A stretch of DNA of 64,000 nucleotides, from NCBI GenBank assembly GCA_026874595.1, contig CM049318.1, positions 38,707,956 to 38,771,955 of the forward strand, in the 5' to 3' direction. Numbering within the stretch: position 1 is the stretch's first letter; the number at the start of each line of letters is the position of its first letter. Below are positions 26,701 through 40,234 of this stretch, one piece after another. The DNA is from Sipunculus nudus (taxonomy: Eukaryota; Annelida; Sipuncula; Golfingiida; Sipunculidae). The notes below the pieces were generated by a model. It was not told where the DNA came from, made no database searches, and saw nothing but the letters and a program-made list of their open reading frames with translations. The position numbers and the translations under genes were made by a program.

Positions 26701-26762
26701 GTGAAAATTCCCTGGGGGGGGGGGGGGAGGAGGTTTTCACTTTCTGGCCCATGGACTATAAT

Positions 26763-29700
26763 GGGTATACCCTGGGCCACTTCTTTTTCTCACAGTGACC
26801 GTGATAAACGCTTGTGTTACAAGACGGATTACAACATTGTGAATGTGCATGTGTTGTTAAGAAGCGCACGAGCACATCTAACGATAGTGAGAGCGTATTT
26901 ATGTAGTATTTGTACCCCCAAACCCAGAATCCTGGATCCTCCCCTGATATGTACCATTCTCATCGTGATTTACAGGGTTCTCGACATTAGAGGGCACGCC
27001 ACTCTGACCGTCGGTTAACTCGTTCATGTCAAAGTGGCAAAATGTCAGTGTGTCCGCTGTTGCTTATGAAATTTTTTCTTATTATCATTACGACAAACCA
27101 TGAGGAACGAAGTCTTTATGTAACAGTGTCACTCTACTCACACGACCATGCATGTCAGCCATGGTAGGGCCTCGCTGTTTACATAAACTTTTGTAACAAT
27201 GTTTATATTATCTCTTTTAGTGCATTGGTTTTTCTGGTTACAAATTTTCCCTAGCAAACCCATCCCAGCACACAGACTAATTTTATATAATAAACCTGAT
27301 TTAAAAGTTGTTATGGTTCTGCGTGTGAGGTAACATGCACAGTCCCCATACATGTGGGCACCATAAAAAGTATACATGTCCAGAGGTTTGATCATTCGCA
27401 TGCGCGACGATTTCTAAATAAGGAGAAGAATCAAAGCTTTAAAAACCTTAATTTGTTAAGTTGCGCAGAAAGGCCAATAGGTGGCATGCACGCAATTTTT
27501 TTTTGCACGACTGGTAGCGCTGGGTGCAAGTTTATTTCCACTGGGATATACCATGATGTATGAAGGAAAATCACTATACATCATGCATACACACGAAACC
27601 TGGATTGGCATTAGGTCCATTTAACTGTTTTATTATGAACCATCGCTGTCTCTGCGGATGTTATTACAGAATGAATCGTAATTAAAAAAAATGATGAATG
27701 TAAGGTCAACGTATTCCAACGTGGTTTTTGTTATGTTACTCGCACCTGCATTACAGACTGGGCCCTGGTGTTATTGGTTAGTGCTAGAGTGACGTCATGG
27801 ACTATATTTACAAATGACTATCATCTAAAACAACACGTGTGGATTTTAATATTTCCTAAAAATTTGGAATTGAAACTGTTAGAAATACTAAGCTTTTCAT
27901 TGAAATGTAGACATTTTTGTCGTAGGTGGTTGACCAAAGGTCATGTTGCAAGATTTAAACGAATCAAACACCCTTATGTATTTGTGGGAAAAAAAGTAGA
28001 TTTTTTTATTTTAAAAAATGAAGATTTTTAATAGGCAACTGTATGGTATGATAATATAATGGATTACTTTATTCCGTTCACTAGACCAGAACCCAAAAGT
28101 CCTGCATATACAGTAGCGGCACCTGGCACCTGTTAGAGAGACTAAATCCTTCGCAATTAGTTTTAATATATAGTCTGCCAGGTGTCACCACGTATTGTAG
28201 CGGGGACCTAAAGCGGGGGCTTTATCAACACAGCTGAAGTGGCGGGGACCTGTCCCAACGCAAAAACGGGTAATATGCAGGTGAAATTTAAAATTTAAAC
28301 AGATACCAGCGGATCCATCATCATCCCGTTTCTTTCTCGTTTTAGGCTAGTTTATGTAACTTTCATTAAAGAAAACAAATGTTTGCATAGTTTTATATGT
28401 TCTTTAGTATGGCCCCATTTTATACACTGAAATGTTTGGAATTTTGAATGTGCGATGTATGCATTCATTATGATAGTAAATATAATTACTCAGCAGAAGT
28501 TGGGTGATCATTCCCATGAAATTACAGAAAGGATTACAAGTGAAAGTACCTCTTTCACTCTCAGCTGTCACTGGACTTTGACCCTCTTGATACAAGGCTT
28601 TATCAACACAAAGTACTTGTAAAGCCCTGTTTGATTTGGTTATGTTTGCTGGGGTTGGCCAACTAACGGCGCTACAGAAAGTGGCCAAACGCTTTTTTGC
28701 TTGGTCACCTGGTTACCCGATCATTTGTGTTGACCTAGAAACACTAAATTATCTCTGTAGGCCTACCTCCAAGAAATACACACCGAGGAAGAGGTGAACC
28801 GGTCCTTCTGAGTATTTGACACATTGTTATGTTGTAGATAAAGCTTTGCGTTAAGAGCGTACTTGATTGGCTTTTAACTGAATCATATGAACGATGCATT
28901 TCGGAGCATGCCAACATTAAAGCCATGTATTCACCTTAAGAACGTGATTTTTGGCGTACTGTCTGTACCAATAAATGACTTAAACCGATCTAGGTAATTC
29001 CTTTACAGATAAATTCTTATAATGTCTCTATTTCTGATGTATGATCTATCTACAGGCTGTCGGTAAACACAGCAGTGTTGACAAACTACGTAACCTCAGA
29101 CGGCTGGTTACTTATATTATATGGGGATATACTACGACCTTCACAAAACTGGTTTGTCTGTTTGCCGCCAGATGTCCATGTTGAACGTATTTGTATTAAT
29201 CCCCCCCCCATTGTTATAAGCACGTGGCTTTAAGCAAACGAACAGCCCTCCATAAGGCATCGACCTTTTCTGCCCTTTTTTGATATAAAGGTTAGAGAGA
29301 TTAGCTAAAGATAATCGACGTCAGATATCTGAATAGGCCCCTTTCTCTATTTTACACGTACCATGCATTTCAGAGCATGCTTACGTTTATCTGATAGGCA
29401 TGACCTAGGATATGTGTTAATATTTATAACTTAGTCACATTTTATTAATAAAGCTCGTTTGCCAATTTCTTCAAGATTATGGGACATATAAATATAGAAA
29501 TATAAATGCCTTGTTAAAGTACGTTACTGCACGGAAAGACAAAATATATGATCACTGAGCAAATAGGAGCTAATGAGGTTTCTTGACTGATACCTCTCAA
29601 TCATTACACTGGCAAAAAAAATAAAATAAAATTATAAATAGCGTGCAAGTGAAAAACATTCTAAAATCAAACTTTCATCCGCGGAAATTTCAAGGCAATA

Positions 29701-30480
29701 AATTATTGGGAACCTGTTGATTATGAATGAATTATATTCAAAACGAATAACTGTAGGGAAATTTCCTTTAGTGTATACATTTTGCCCTATCTTACTAAAA
29801 CTTACAGAAATATAAATCTTCCCTAGCGATCGCTTGCAGACATCTAGCTATTTCTGCCCCTGACAGCGGGGATATGCATCGACCATATATACCTAACATC
29901 GTGACATAACCAGTTCGATATATTATTTTCATCGCTTAAGATATGGGTTTTTATCTTTACACTTCAAAAGTTTCCTTTGAAGTGTACGGCTATCCGAAGT
30001 AAGTTGACGATTATTAATGTTGTAATTCGTCTTGTAACACAGAGATTATCACGATAGCTGTCAGAATAAAACTGTGGGACCGTACAAACTGATAGTAGCC
30101 GGTTACCTTGATGGATAGCTCATGTACAAACAACAACGATCCTATCAGGAATGACCCAGAGTTTATCTGCGGGGCTGCAATGTCCGCTACGTGCACTCAT
30201 ATATAAGCCCAAGGACGGCTGAGTGGCTGATTTATGTACCGTGATAAAGTTTATATCATGTATGTTACATGTCACATATGATTCAATCGTTGCGCCGTTA
30301 ATCACGAGCTCGTGGACTTTTCAGGATATTCTGTGTAAATGGTCAGCGTTTATTCTTACTATAAAGATTCTATATCAACCTCGAATTCTATATCAAATTC
30401 TTTATCAACTTCATAAGATGAATACTCCAGTCACATGGATCTCGTGAATGTTCTGTTACGAAGACAAATTATTCAGGGGA
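26763..30480. other. Non-coding intergenic DNA
   Basis: No gene supported. Short frames occur throughout, but none shows a recognisable domain or splice structure. Confidence 0.55.
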
Positions 30481-30612
30481 AATTTCTTGGCCGATCCGGG
30501 ATTCGAACCCATATCGGTGGCGCACAAGTCCGGCGTACCGCCCGCTTCGCTAGATAAGCAAGCTTCACTAGCGAGACAGTTCAGTCCGCTTTTATGTCAC
30601 CCCGTAACAGTA
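30480..30612 (-). mobile_element. tRNA-derived SINE, minus strand
   Basis: Read on the minus strand: GCGGACTGAACTGTCTCGCT, AGTGAAGCTTG, CGGACTTGTGCGCCA, then B-box GGGTTCGAATCCC followed by GGATCGGCC. The same ordered blocks occur at 46731-46810 on the plus strand, so this is a dispersed family. Confidence 0.65.
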
Positions 30613-30861
30613 CAAACACTGTTCAAACAGTAAAACGGAATGTCAGTGTTTTGTACTTTTTACTAAATGTGATAATTGATAGGGAATCATCGTGTTTAGT
30701 AAAAAGAGACAGGTCTGAACCAGACACGCATGACACACATAAATATACATATAAATACATGAGAAGTGTACTACATATGGTTTAGGAGAAAAATATATCC
30801 AGTACACGTTTAAGCCACAATATTAACAGTTAAGTTCAAAATTAGTTGTCTTTTTAAATTT

Positions 30862-31834
30862 AGACAGAGAAGCTTCTATACCCCTTAAAATATATCAATC
30901 GTACTTAACGACTGAACCGTTCATTTAAAAATATTAAATATATAAATAAATATAACACCGGCAGGTGCATTCGTTGGGTTCCATTGGTTTTCAAATGTGA
31001 TGTAAAATCATGTATTGTGCCTCACCAAAAGTCCTGCAGTAGGCAAGAATTTTGGTGAGCTAGTCCAGCAAATGTACAGGAATATACAAATTTGAATATA
31101 GCTAGACCCCGAATGCTGACATTATTTCTCGAGCCACTGGTAATATGACTACTGCCTTTGGACTTTCCTAAGAATTCTTAGTCAGTCTTTCATTCTTGTA
31201 ACTGAGCCTTATGTCCACCGATGTGATATTGGATCGGGAGAACTTCGATAAATCAGTATGCTAATCTATATTATCATTGACGCTGTTCGCACTGGACCTT
31301 TGTCACGCGTATCTTCTGTAGCATCGGCTCGGATATGTACGTTTTTGGGTCTTGAAATGTCGGGATGAGGCAAAGTTTGTCCTACGGGGGGCCATTTTCC
31401 TTATTTCCCCCATAAATCTAGAGATATTTTAGTTTATTTCTCAGAGAGGCTATCGCAGCGCCACCTGACAGCAATTTTCTATCGAGGAAAAAGGCAGTTT
31501 GTTCAAAATAATGAGCGGGTATGGGAAGCTATAGTAATTGTAATAAATGTTGACTATTGCTCAATTTAAATCTTGCACACTCTACCTGCACCTGCCTCAG
31601 ACCTCAGCTGAGTTAACCAGTGTGACTGTTTTTTTTTCAGATAATAAATTGTTTAACAGTTACAGATCACCTACGGTTCAATAAAAACTATGACTCTATC
31701 TCATCGCATACTTTCTTGGATTTTCCCTGTGACGAATTGATTAACACATAGCTGTGTGTTCGGGTGAGACCTGACAGTCAAACGGGCTGATCATTTTCCG
31801 TTTAAACACCTTGTTTCGATTTCCTGTCATCACT
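30862..31834. repeat. 3' flank of VAT1 copy B, duplicated with the gene
   Basis: Counterpart of 1-1122 with about 200 bp of unrelated sequence near 31265-31560. Presumed 3' UTR and downstream DNA of the intact gene. No other gene seen. Confidence 0.65.
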
Positions 31835-31918
31835 TCACTTTGGGTTCGTCAGCTGAGGCGACATTAGAACTTTACCAATGTTTTTCCTACTGTGGATCCT
31901 GTCCATGGCTTCAGCATA
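31835..31918 (-). CDS. VAT1: VAT1-like copy B, exon 6 (last)
   Basis: 84-nt terminal exon after acceptor TTTCAG: YAEAMDRIHSRKNIGKVLMS, then PQLTNPK and TGA. It supplies the conserved C-terminal NIGKVL strand. It was found by extending the gene model and matches the equivalent exon of copy A almost exactly. Confidence 0.88.
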   Translation of the reverse strand, partial: YAEAMDRIHSRKNIGKVLMSPQLTNPK

Positions 31919-34900
31919 CTGAAACGAAATCGAGGAATCTGCATGCTAATATCAAGAATATTGTTGATGCTTCGATAATGTTTAATTCAGGGGAGAAATG
32001 AGTACTATAAGAAACTGACTTTTTTAACGCACTTGGAATCAGAATATTATCTAGACAGGCTAAACGTTAGGATATTCTGATTTACACACAATTGTTTTTT
32101 ATGCGACTTTCCTTGGTTGTTATGGATGAAGTGGTTTTCAAATGCATGTGGTGGAATTAACTCCTTATACAGTGGTCGCACGAAAACAAGCACGACGCCC
32201 CTGACGTGTGTCTACAGTATAATCGGCCTTTGCAAGCAGTGAATATGTGAAATGGTTGAGACCGAATGTGACGTGACCACCGTGTAATGAGTGTCTCAAA
32301 TATAAAACAAACGTCGATCAAAACATTACCTCCTTGGAGTAGTTGAAATCAGCTTACCTGTTCAAAAGGCCACACACTATCAACACATGGCTTGATATGG
32401 CCCTGGTTGTACAAGTCAATGAGTGCTAGAACTGTTTCTCTGATCAGGTCGACCTCGTCGGACATATAGCCCAGATGGTAACCAGCGACGCTTTTGTTGC
32501 TTGTCATGAGTGTCAGCGGATGGTACCGTTTGACCTTGATGACTGTTTTGGCAAGTTGCCAGAGACTGCGTTTCTGCCCTGTGACGGTGTTGGCTGCCCC
32601 TGTGACAGTGACAAAGGACACGTGATCAGGTAAACGGCGTCATTTCAAGAACCTGCACATGTGGTATTGTTAACGTTGGTACCGTCACTGTATCCCTATA
32701 TTTATGCTGGGACGATTCGTAAATTTTCCCCTTTCATTGTTTGGGTAACATCATAAATCGGAACGTTGACCTTAGTAACACAACAGATCAGACACAATAA
32801 TACCTTATGTAAATGACATACCTGATATATTACCTTTAGATTAATTATCTTTTAAACTGTTACTTTATTTCAAATTCAGTTGAACATAACAAGGAGTAGA
32901 AAATAAGATTATGATACTTTGGATGCTGCACCACATGTTGTATGACTTTATTTTAAGTCTCACATAATAATTATTTTGATATGAAAAAAAACCAAACATA
33001 TCCACCTTTATAACATTATTAAACATTTCAAAAATAGAAATCTGTGATGTGTGAGATGAATCTAAAGAATTACTATATACAGTAAAACCTCCCCTAACGA
33101 CCATCTCGGTTTAGGGACCCCTTCAAAATAATGACCATTAATTCACGGTCCCGATCCTTTTTTCGCTCTTTATAGGCCTATGAGACTTCGCTCAGACGAC
33201 CACCTCGAAAATGCGACCACTTTATAGAAGTCCCGTTGGTGGTGGTAATTATTAATTTCGAGGTTTTACTGTTATAGATGAAAATAAATGTTTTTACTTA
33301 CCGAAGTGGATTATTTTCCCCATCGGTTTTAATAGCTTAAATCCTTTCTCTGAATCGTCTCCAGACAAAGGGTCAAGGACGATATCCACACCTGTGGAAC
33401 CAGAAGGCGGTATGAGTGTTAGCGTCTTGACTCGTACATTTAAAATATTCAATCCAAACTTTAAACGCAATAGTGAAACTAAGAATCTAGAAATGTAGAC
33501 ATTATATTTCAGAAGCGGATCCAGTTGGGGGTCCGGACCCCCTTTTTTTTCCAGCCGCCGCAACCTTTCTTTTAAGGGGTTGAGATCAATTTTTGCGGCC
33601 TAGACCCCCCTTCTCCTGACCTGGGGACCTTTCTTTCGGCTTTGTCATTAGTCCTCCTGGGTTGGAACCCCCTTCCTAAATCCTGGATCCGCCCCTGTGT
33701 TCTTATATATTGCCAAAAGCTAACTTGACGGATGACTAATTGTCACCCCTGACTTTACGTGATAACTTTACAACGGATATATCCCACAAAACAATAGGAT
33801 GGGTTAACGCTCGCCACTTGATTTCATTAATCAAGAAATTAGATCCCGGTCATTACAGTTGACATTTCCAGGTTCTTTTAAGGACGTGTATAAAAATACC
33901 AGACAATCATACACCCAGATCAATAGAAACTATGAGACATCAGGTTAAATTCACAAATATAATCCAAGACAATACTTACAAAGACGCAGATGTGAGTGTG
34001 TGTGCGTTGATGTGTCAATACGACAGTCCTTCACATTAAAAATACAGGATATTTACTGAGTCCGTGGTTTGTATAAAAAACAATAAAGTCCTGTTCCTTC
34101 AGATAAAATCAGCTGATAGCCGATGGGATTTCATATAAGAATACACCATATATATACAATCAAGACCTGTCAACGCTTTAGGATGACGCTTCACGTCAAT
34201 ATCAATAGAGAACTGACTTCGTTAAACTATGATACACCGATTTCTGGTGACACTAATGTAGTCAGCTGTACTTCCACGTTCATCGATTAGAAAGCACTTT
34301 AAAATGCCTTAACAACATAACACCCTGAAAAAAGGTAACAAAGAGACCATGTAGAGAAGAACTCTTAAACTATTTTTTCTGGTCCAGTGGCGTAGCTTGG
34401 GGGAGTGCACCCCCCCCCCCCCCCCCATCTCACTTTTAGTGTAATGATTAGGTTAAACTTACCAGATGCTAGGAAAATTAAACACGAAAAATGATTAAAA
34501 AAATGAAAATAATCAGTCAAGTTTCAATACTGTGCACTTTATCTGCAACAATTTTATACATAGAGCTATATCCCGGGGACATTCAGAATCTGTGATGAGA
34601 CAATGAAGAAACTGGAGATTAGGGATACTTAATCAATGAGTAATAAGGTGACTGTAATAACTGACTGTTTTCGTTTTTGTTAATGCTGACAAATGTTTTT
34701 AGTATTAAAAAGGTACATACGCACACATGTTTATATACACACCTGTCCATTTGCACAGCAGGTATTCCTGCAGCCTACCCCGTTGTCGGCATCCCCCCCC
34801 CCCCTTCCCATAAATCCTGGCTACGTCCCTCTAGTCTATAGATACTGATCAATTATAGGAGAAACATTAATGTCGAGCGATAATAGGTGAAGGAATGAAG

Positions 34901-37900
34901 CAATCCACTAGACCAGACTCAAAGACTTTAATTGTCATTACTTTTCATTTCATGGTTTACTATATTCGTTATTTCTAGGAAATTATTATCCCGAATTTAT
35001 TAGCCCGAGGAAGGAAAGTATATGTTGAAAAAGTAAGCGGCTTTAATAATATATGAATTCCCTGAGGTATAAATGCGCATCATATTTTCATGTGGCACTT
35101 CATGATTTAATTTCATGTAAGAATAAGAATATTGTGCATCCAATTTTGCCAGCTGCAGCATTCAGTCTCATTAAATGGAAAACATTTCACCTCGTTTCTA
35201 AGTTATAAAAAAGGGCATGTTTTATTGGACTCAGTCGTGGCAATAATAAACCTAACGGTATCTTGTAGAATAACCCACTGAAGATAAACCTACGAAACTG
35301 AGGACAAACTACGAAAGTGAAGATAAGCTTACGAAACTGAAGATTAACCTACAAAACTGAAGATTAACCTACGAAACTGAAGATAAACTGAGAAACTGAA
35401 GATTAAGCTAGTAAACTGAAGATAAACCCACAAAACTGAAGATAAACTACGAAACTGAAGATAAGTCTACGAAACTGAAGATTAACCTACAACACTAAAG
35501 ATAAACCCAGTAAAGTGAAGATAAACTATAACACTGAAGATAAGCCTACGAAATTGAAGATTAACCAACGAAACTAAAGATAAACCTACGAAACTGAATA
35601 AAAAAAACAACGAAACTGAAGATAAACTACTAAAACTGAAGATAAACCAACAGAACTGAAGATAAATCCACGAAACTGAAGATAAAGAAACAAACCTGAA
35701 GATAAACCCACGAAACTGAAGATAAAGAAACAAACCTGAAGATAAACCTACGAAACTGAAGATAAACTAACAAAAATGAAGATAAACCTACGAAACTGAA
35801 GATAAATCTACGAAACTGAAGATAAACCTACGAAACTGAAGATAAACCTACGCAGGCGCACGATCTCAACAATCAAAGTGGACTACAACAAGTGTACTTC
35901 CTAAACATGTTTCATATCTCTGTACATTAATCTACGTCACATTTACTCCCTCACCCCTTGGAGAAATCTTCCTGATCTCCGTGACGTAATCCTGTGTTCG
36001 GTAATCTATGGGATGCGTGCATCCCATCTTGCTGATGACGTCATGTTTAGGTTGAGACGCTGTACCAAACACTGTCACGTCTTCCACCGTTTTACAAAGC
36101 TGGATTGCTGCAATACCCACGCCACCTGGAATTAAATATTTTGTTTTATTATGCCTCACTTTTTGCGTTACATATTTCTAATTGAAAACACTGGTATTTC
36201 ATTTTCGATCACTTAGCTCTAGAGCCATACAGAAGCCAGCATTTGTTTTACAAAGGCCTTAAGTGATGCCCCTTCCTTCCGCCAGAGGTCGTTTCTATCA
36301 AAATCAGATTGGGAATGTGACCTTCATTTTTTAAACATTAAATAGAATGATTAGCTGAGCAGGATTTGGACGGAGATTATTAGCGCAGGGTGCCAGTCTA
36401 GAATTATGGAAAAACACTTACATTCGCCTTTGAAGTATTCATATCCGACGACATTTCAGTGCCCGTGAAATTTAATCTATTGTTACTAACCTCTACTAAA
36501 TTAAACATCAAATAAATTATTAAAACCTCTGTCACTTTTATTGGAAATGAACCATAAGGGAAAAGGTGATTATTCAAAGTGTTTGGTACCAGTGTTTTCT
36601 TACCAGCCGCCATATGTACGAGAACACTCTTTCCTTTGCGCAGATTCCCGTAATCAAACAACATGTGGTATGCTGTAATGTAGTTAACCGGAATGGCCGC
36701 AGCCTCCTCAAACGTCATTTTGTCCGGGATAACAAAACAATTGTTGACTGACACGCATGCGTACTCCTTCCACAGACCCCATTGATTAATTACCATAACG
36801 CGGTCTCCTTCCTAAAAGACCAACAGCAAAATTATTCCACGGGACGTGTATTTTTAACCAAAACATATGCATTATTTATCATTTTTTTGTGGTGTATGAT
36901 GAGGACTTCAAAGTCCCAGCTGATATACAGTGAAATCACATGACCATTCAGGTCGCGTAGTACAAACTAACGACATGTTATAATCAGCAGATTTGGTTAA
37001 ACGGAAAACGTTCTCTTCAAGGATGAGAAATAAATAAAACAAGGGACCAATGGGTCACGACGCTCAGCTGTTATATATGATAAAAAAATATTATTTAGAA
37101 ATGAGGCACATGCTGGTTTTGTGTGGTAATAAATATAAGCTGTATTATGGTACCTTTGGAGCCAGGGAAGAGGATCGATTTCATTTATTTTATTAACAAA
37201 TGGAGTACTACTGTCACACAGATTTTGACGTGGCCATATAACTTATAAGCAGAACATATAATATAAGAGTTTAACTATTTATTAAAAAAAATTACAAATA
37301 TTGTCCCAAATATAATTCTTATTAAAAATAATAAGAGAATCATATGATTTTTTAAAATGAAATATTATTGATATGATTATTAAAATAATATTAAAGAATA
37401 TATTAATGAATGCATTCATGAATACATTTTGAAAGTATTATCACGAGTATTCATATACTTTCATTTTTACCTGAATTCCCATTCTTTATGCAAGAAATTT
37501 TATAATGGAGTGCATAATCATATTCGTATTTAAATATAATTACAAAGTATTCGCACCATGTCTGGTATTTATTCAGTTTTCACCAAACAATGATGTTGAG
37601 AATCCAGAATATACAAAATTCACACATTTAAATAATGATCATAAGTACCTGGTTTTATGGCTTTTATTTATATTAAAAAATAACTGTAAAAAATTCATTT
37701 TGGACTAATTTCACATCAATGTACACGCTAGACACAGTAGGAATATAGATTTATATTATCAACTGCATCTTTGTCTATCATTAATTTCCTTCATATGATC
37801 CCTAATGATTAGTAATGAATAATATGATTTACTTTTTTATCATTAAAATTGAACTGAAAAATGCCATAGGTGACTGCATGGTGTTATTTGGAATATGTGA

Positions 37901-39938
37901 CATTCTACCCATCGATACAAGATTCTTATATCTTCAGTAACTGCAAGTTAATTTCCTGTTATTATAAACTAACAAATTCCTTTTCTATTTTTCTTTAATT
38001 TGTTATTAAAAACCAATAAAAATTTATTAATTTATTGTTTATTGTTATGTTGTTGGTTAAAACTACTAGATGAGTTGGGTTGGACACCTGGATCAACTGT
38101 GGCTTGCCATAAGCTGCCTGGATTCCGTGTATGCCTCGCCTCAAGCGTGCATAATTTGATGAAAGGTCAACAAGGTGAACATACAGGTGACTCAAGAGGG
38201 GCTGGAGAGAGCCAAAGTCTGACAGGGTCTCATAAAAAACATTAATAAAAGCTACAATTTTTGACCAATTTCTTTCAGCTTTCTAAATTAAAAAGCTGAA
38301 ATCCTTATGTGTGCATGATATGAAAATTATATCAACAGTGCTCACGGGAAACAAACGTGCCATGGTCACAGTTGGGCAAAATTTAGGGTACTAATTTTAT
38401 ATTTATTCTAATAACTTATAAAATTTGAAAAATTCAAAACTAATTTTGGGTATTCAATTGAATCTTGATTAAATAATGTTACATCCCTGACAAAAAAATC
38501 TCTAGCTTCAGCAATGCCCTTGTTAAGGGAGTAAATATATTTCTTGATTTTTTACAAAGTGCATTATGTTTGGGCCCATAACTTAAAACAATTACGCAAT
38601 ACTGACATCATTCTGGCATGTGCATAGAGAATGAAAAATATGTATATTATTTATGATTAAAGTCAGATCAGTGGTTTTGATATTAGGCAGTCTTGAAGTG
38701 TAACAATGGGTTTTTAATGGAAAAATGAAGTTTTTCATTAATATCTCGAAGGTATTAAGTCCTAGTGACCAAATTCTTGGCATGGTAGGGGATTTTGGAG
38801 ACATCTAACTGTATGCCGAATTTAAGGAACTTAGAGCTGAAGCTGGGGAGCTGAGCTCTTGCAAACTGCATAACACTAGCTTAATGTAAACAATATGTTA
38901 CATGGTGCTTGAAAACTTGATTAAAATCTACAGTTTTTGATCAACTGGTTTCAAATTTTTGGTGTTAACAGTTGAAATGCTGACAAAAACATGCTGTGAA
39001 AATTAAATCCACAGTACTTACAGGAAAATAACGTGCCATGGTCAAAGTTGGGCAAGATTTAAGGTACCAATTTTTTATTTTTATTAATATTTTAAAAAAT
39101 TTAAAAGATTTTCATCTAATTTTGGGTATACAATTTAATTTTGATTAATTAAAGTTATATTACTAGAAAAAAAGTCAATAGCTTTAACATTTTTGTGTTA
39201 AGTGATCAAATATCTTTCCTGATTTTTTACAAAATGCATTATGTTTGGGCCCATAACTTTTTTAAATTAAATAATACAGACATAATTTCTGGCATGTATA
39301 TAGGAACTATATAGAGGAATATTTATAGTAAATATGAGGAAAAACAGATGAGTGGTTTTGATATTAGGCAGTCCTGAAGTGTGAAAATAGGTTTTTATTA
39401 AAAAATTGAGGTTTTTCCTTAATTTCTCAAAGGAACGAAGTTGCAAAGACCCAGTTTTCGGCTTGGTAGGAGATCTTGGGGACATCTAACATTATGCCGA
39501 ATTTTGGATTCCTAGGTCTTACGGTTTCAAAACGTGCCACATCTACGGACGGACGGACGGACAGACGGACGGACGGCAAGACGGACGGACGGACGACGCA
39601 CAATGGACCACGACTATAGCTCAGATGACTCATAGTCAGCTGAGCTAAAAATGTAAAAGACGGTGAAATTGGGGAAATTGGTTTGATTATAAGTCGGGAA
39701 GTTCCTGTGTATAGAAGCATATTGTACTGGCTTGTTTTGAAGATCTATTTCTGATACAATATTAATATTTTTAAAATCTGAAATATATACAGAAATATTT
39801 TCCTGTTCACAGTCATTTTTACCAAATCCCCATTTTAAATATCAATTCCTGACATAATTAAATATTCCATATCGGAGTCATAACTATTCTTACTGGTCCA
39901 TAAAGCAGATAATATATGAAGGAATATTAATGAAATTA

Positions 39939-40022
<84 letters not shown>

Positions 40023-40178
40023 GAACCCTACAATAACGACCACCTTGGGGACTGACCAAAGTGGTCGTTATTTGGGGGTTGTCGTATTTGTGAGACTCTT
40101 AATTACGTAGATCATATATTTGGGACCAAGAAAAGTGGTCGTGGTCGCAATGCGGGGTAATCGCAAGGCGGGGTTCCA

Positions 40179-40234
<56 letters not shown>

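Larger units (their letters stand above)
21930..26762. mobile_element. 4.8-kb foldback element 2
   Basis: Termini are inverted: ATAGTCCATGGGCCAGAAAG at about 21935 and its complement at about 26742-26762, each followed by a C/G run. The left arm holds three direct ~750-bp units starting near 22009, 22757 and 23508 (AGGTGTCC...AGGTGTTTCCAAACATATAAAT). The right arm, about 25650-26700, carries inverted counterparts of the first and third. The loop is about 24.0-25.6 kb. Open frames in the arms (22417-22638 minus, 26048-26269 plus) are the same repeat read twice, so they are not genes. Confidence 0.78.

Noticed and set aside
35482-35733. Open frame with repeated LSSVS/FIFSF residues.
   Set aside because: Translation of the 20-bp intronic minisatellite in VAT1 copy B.
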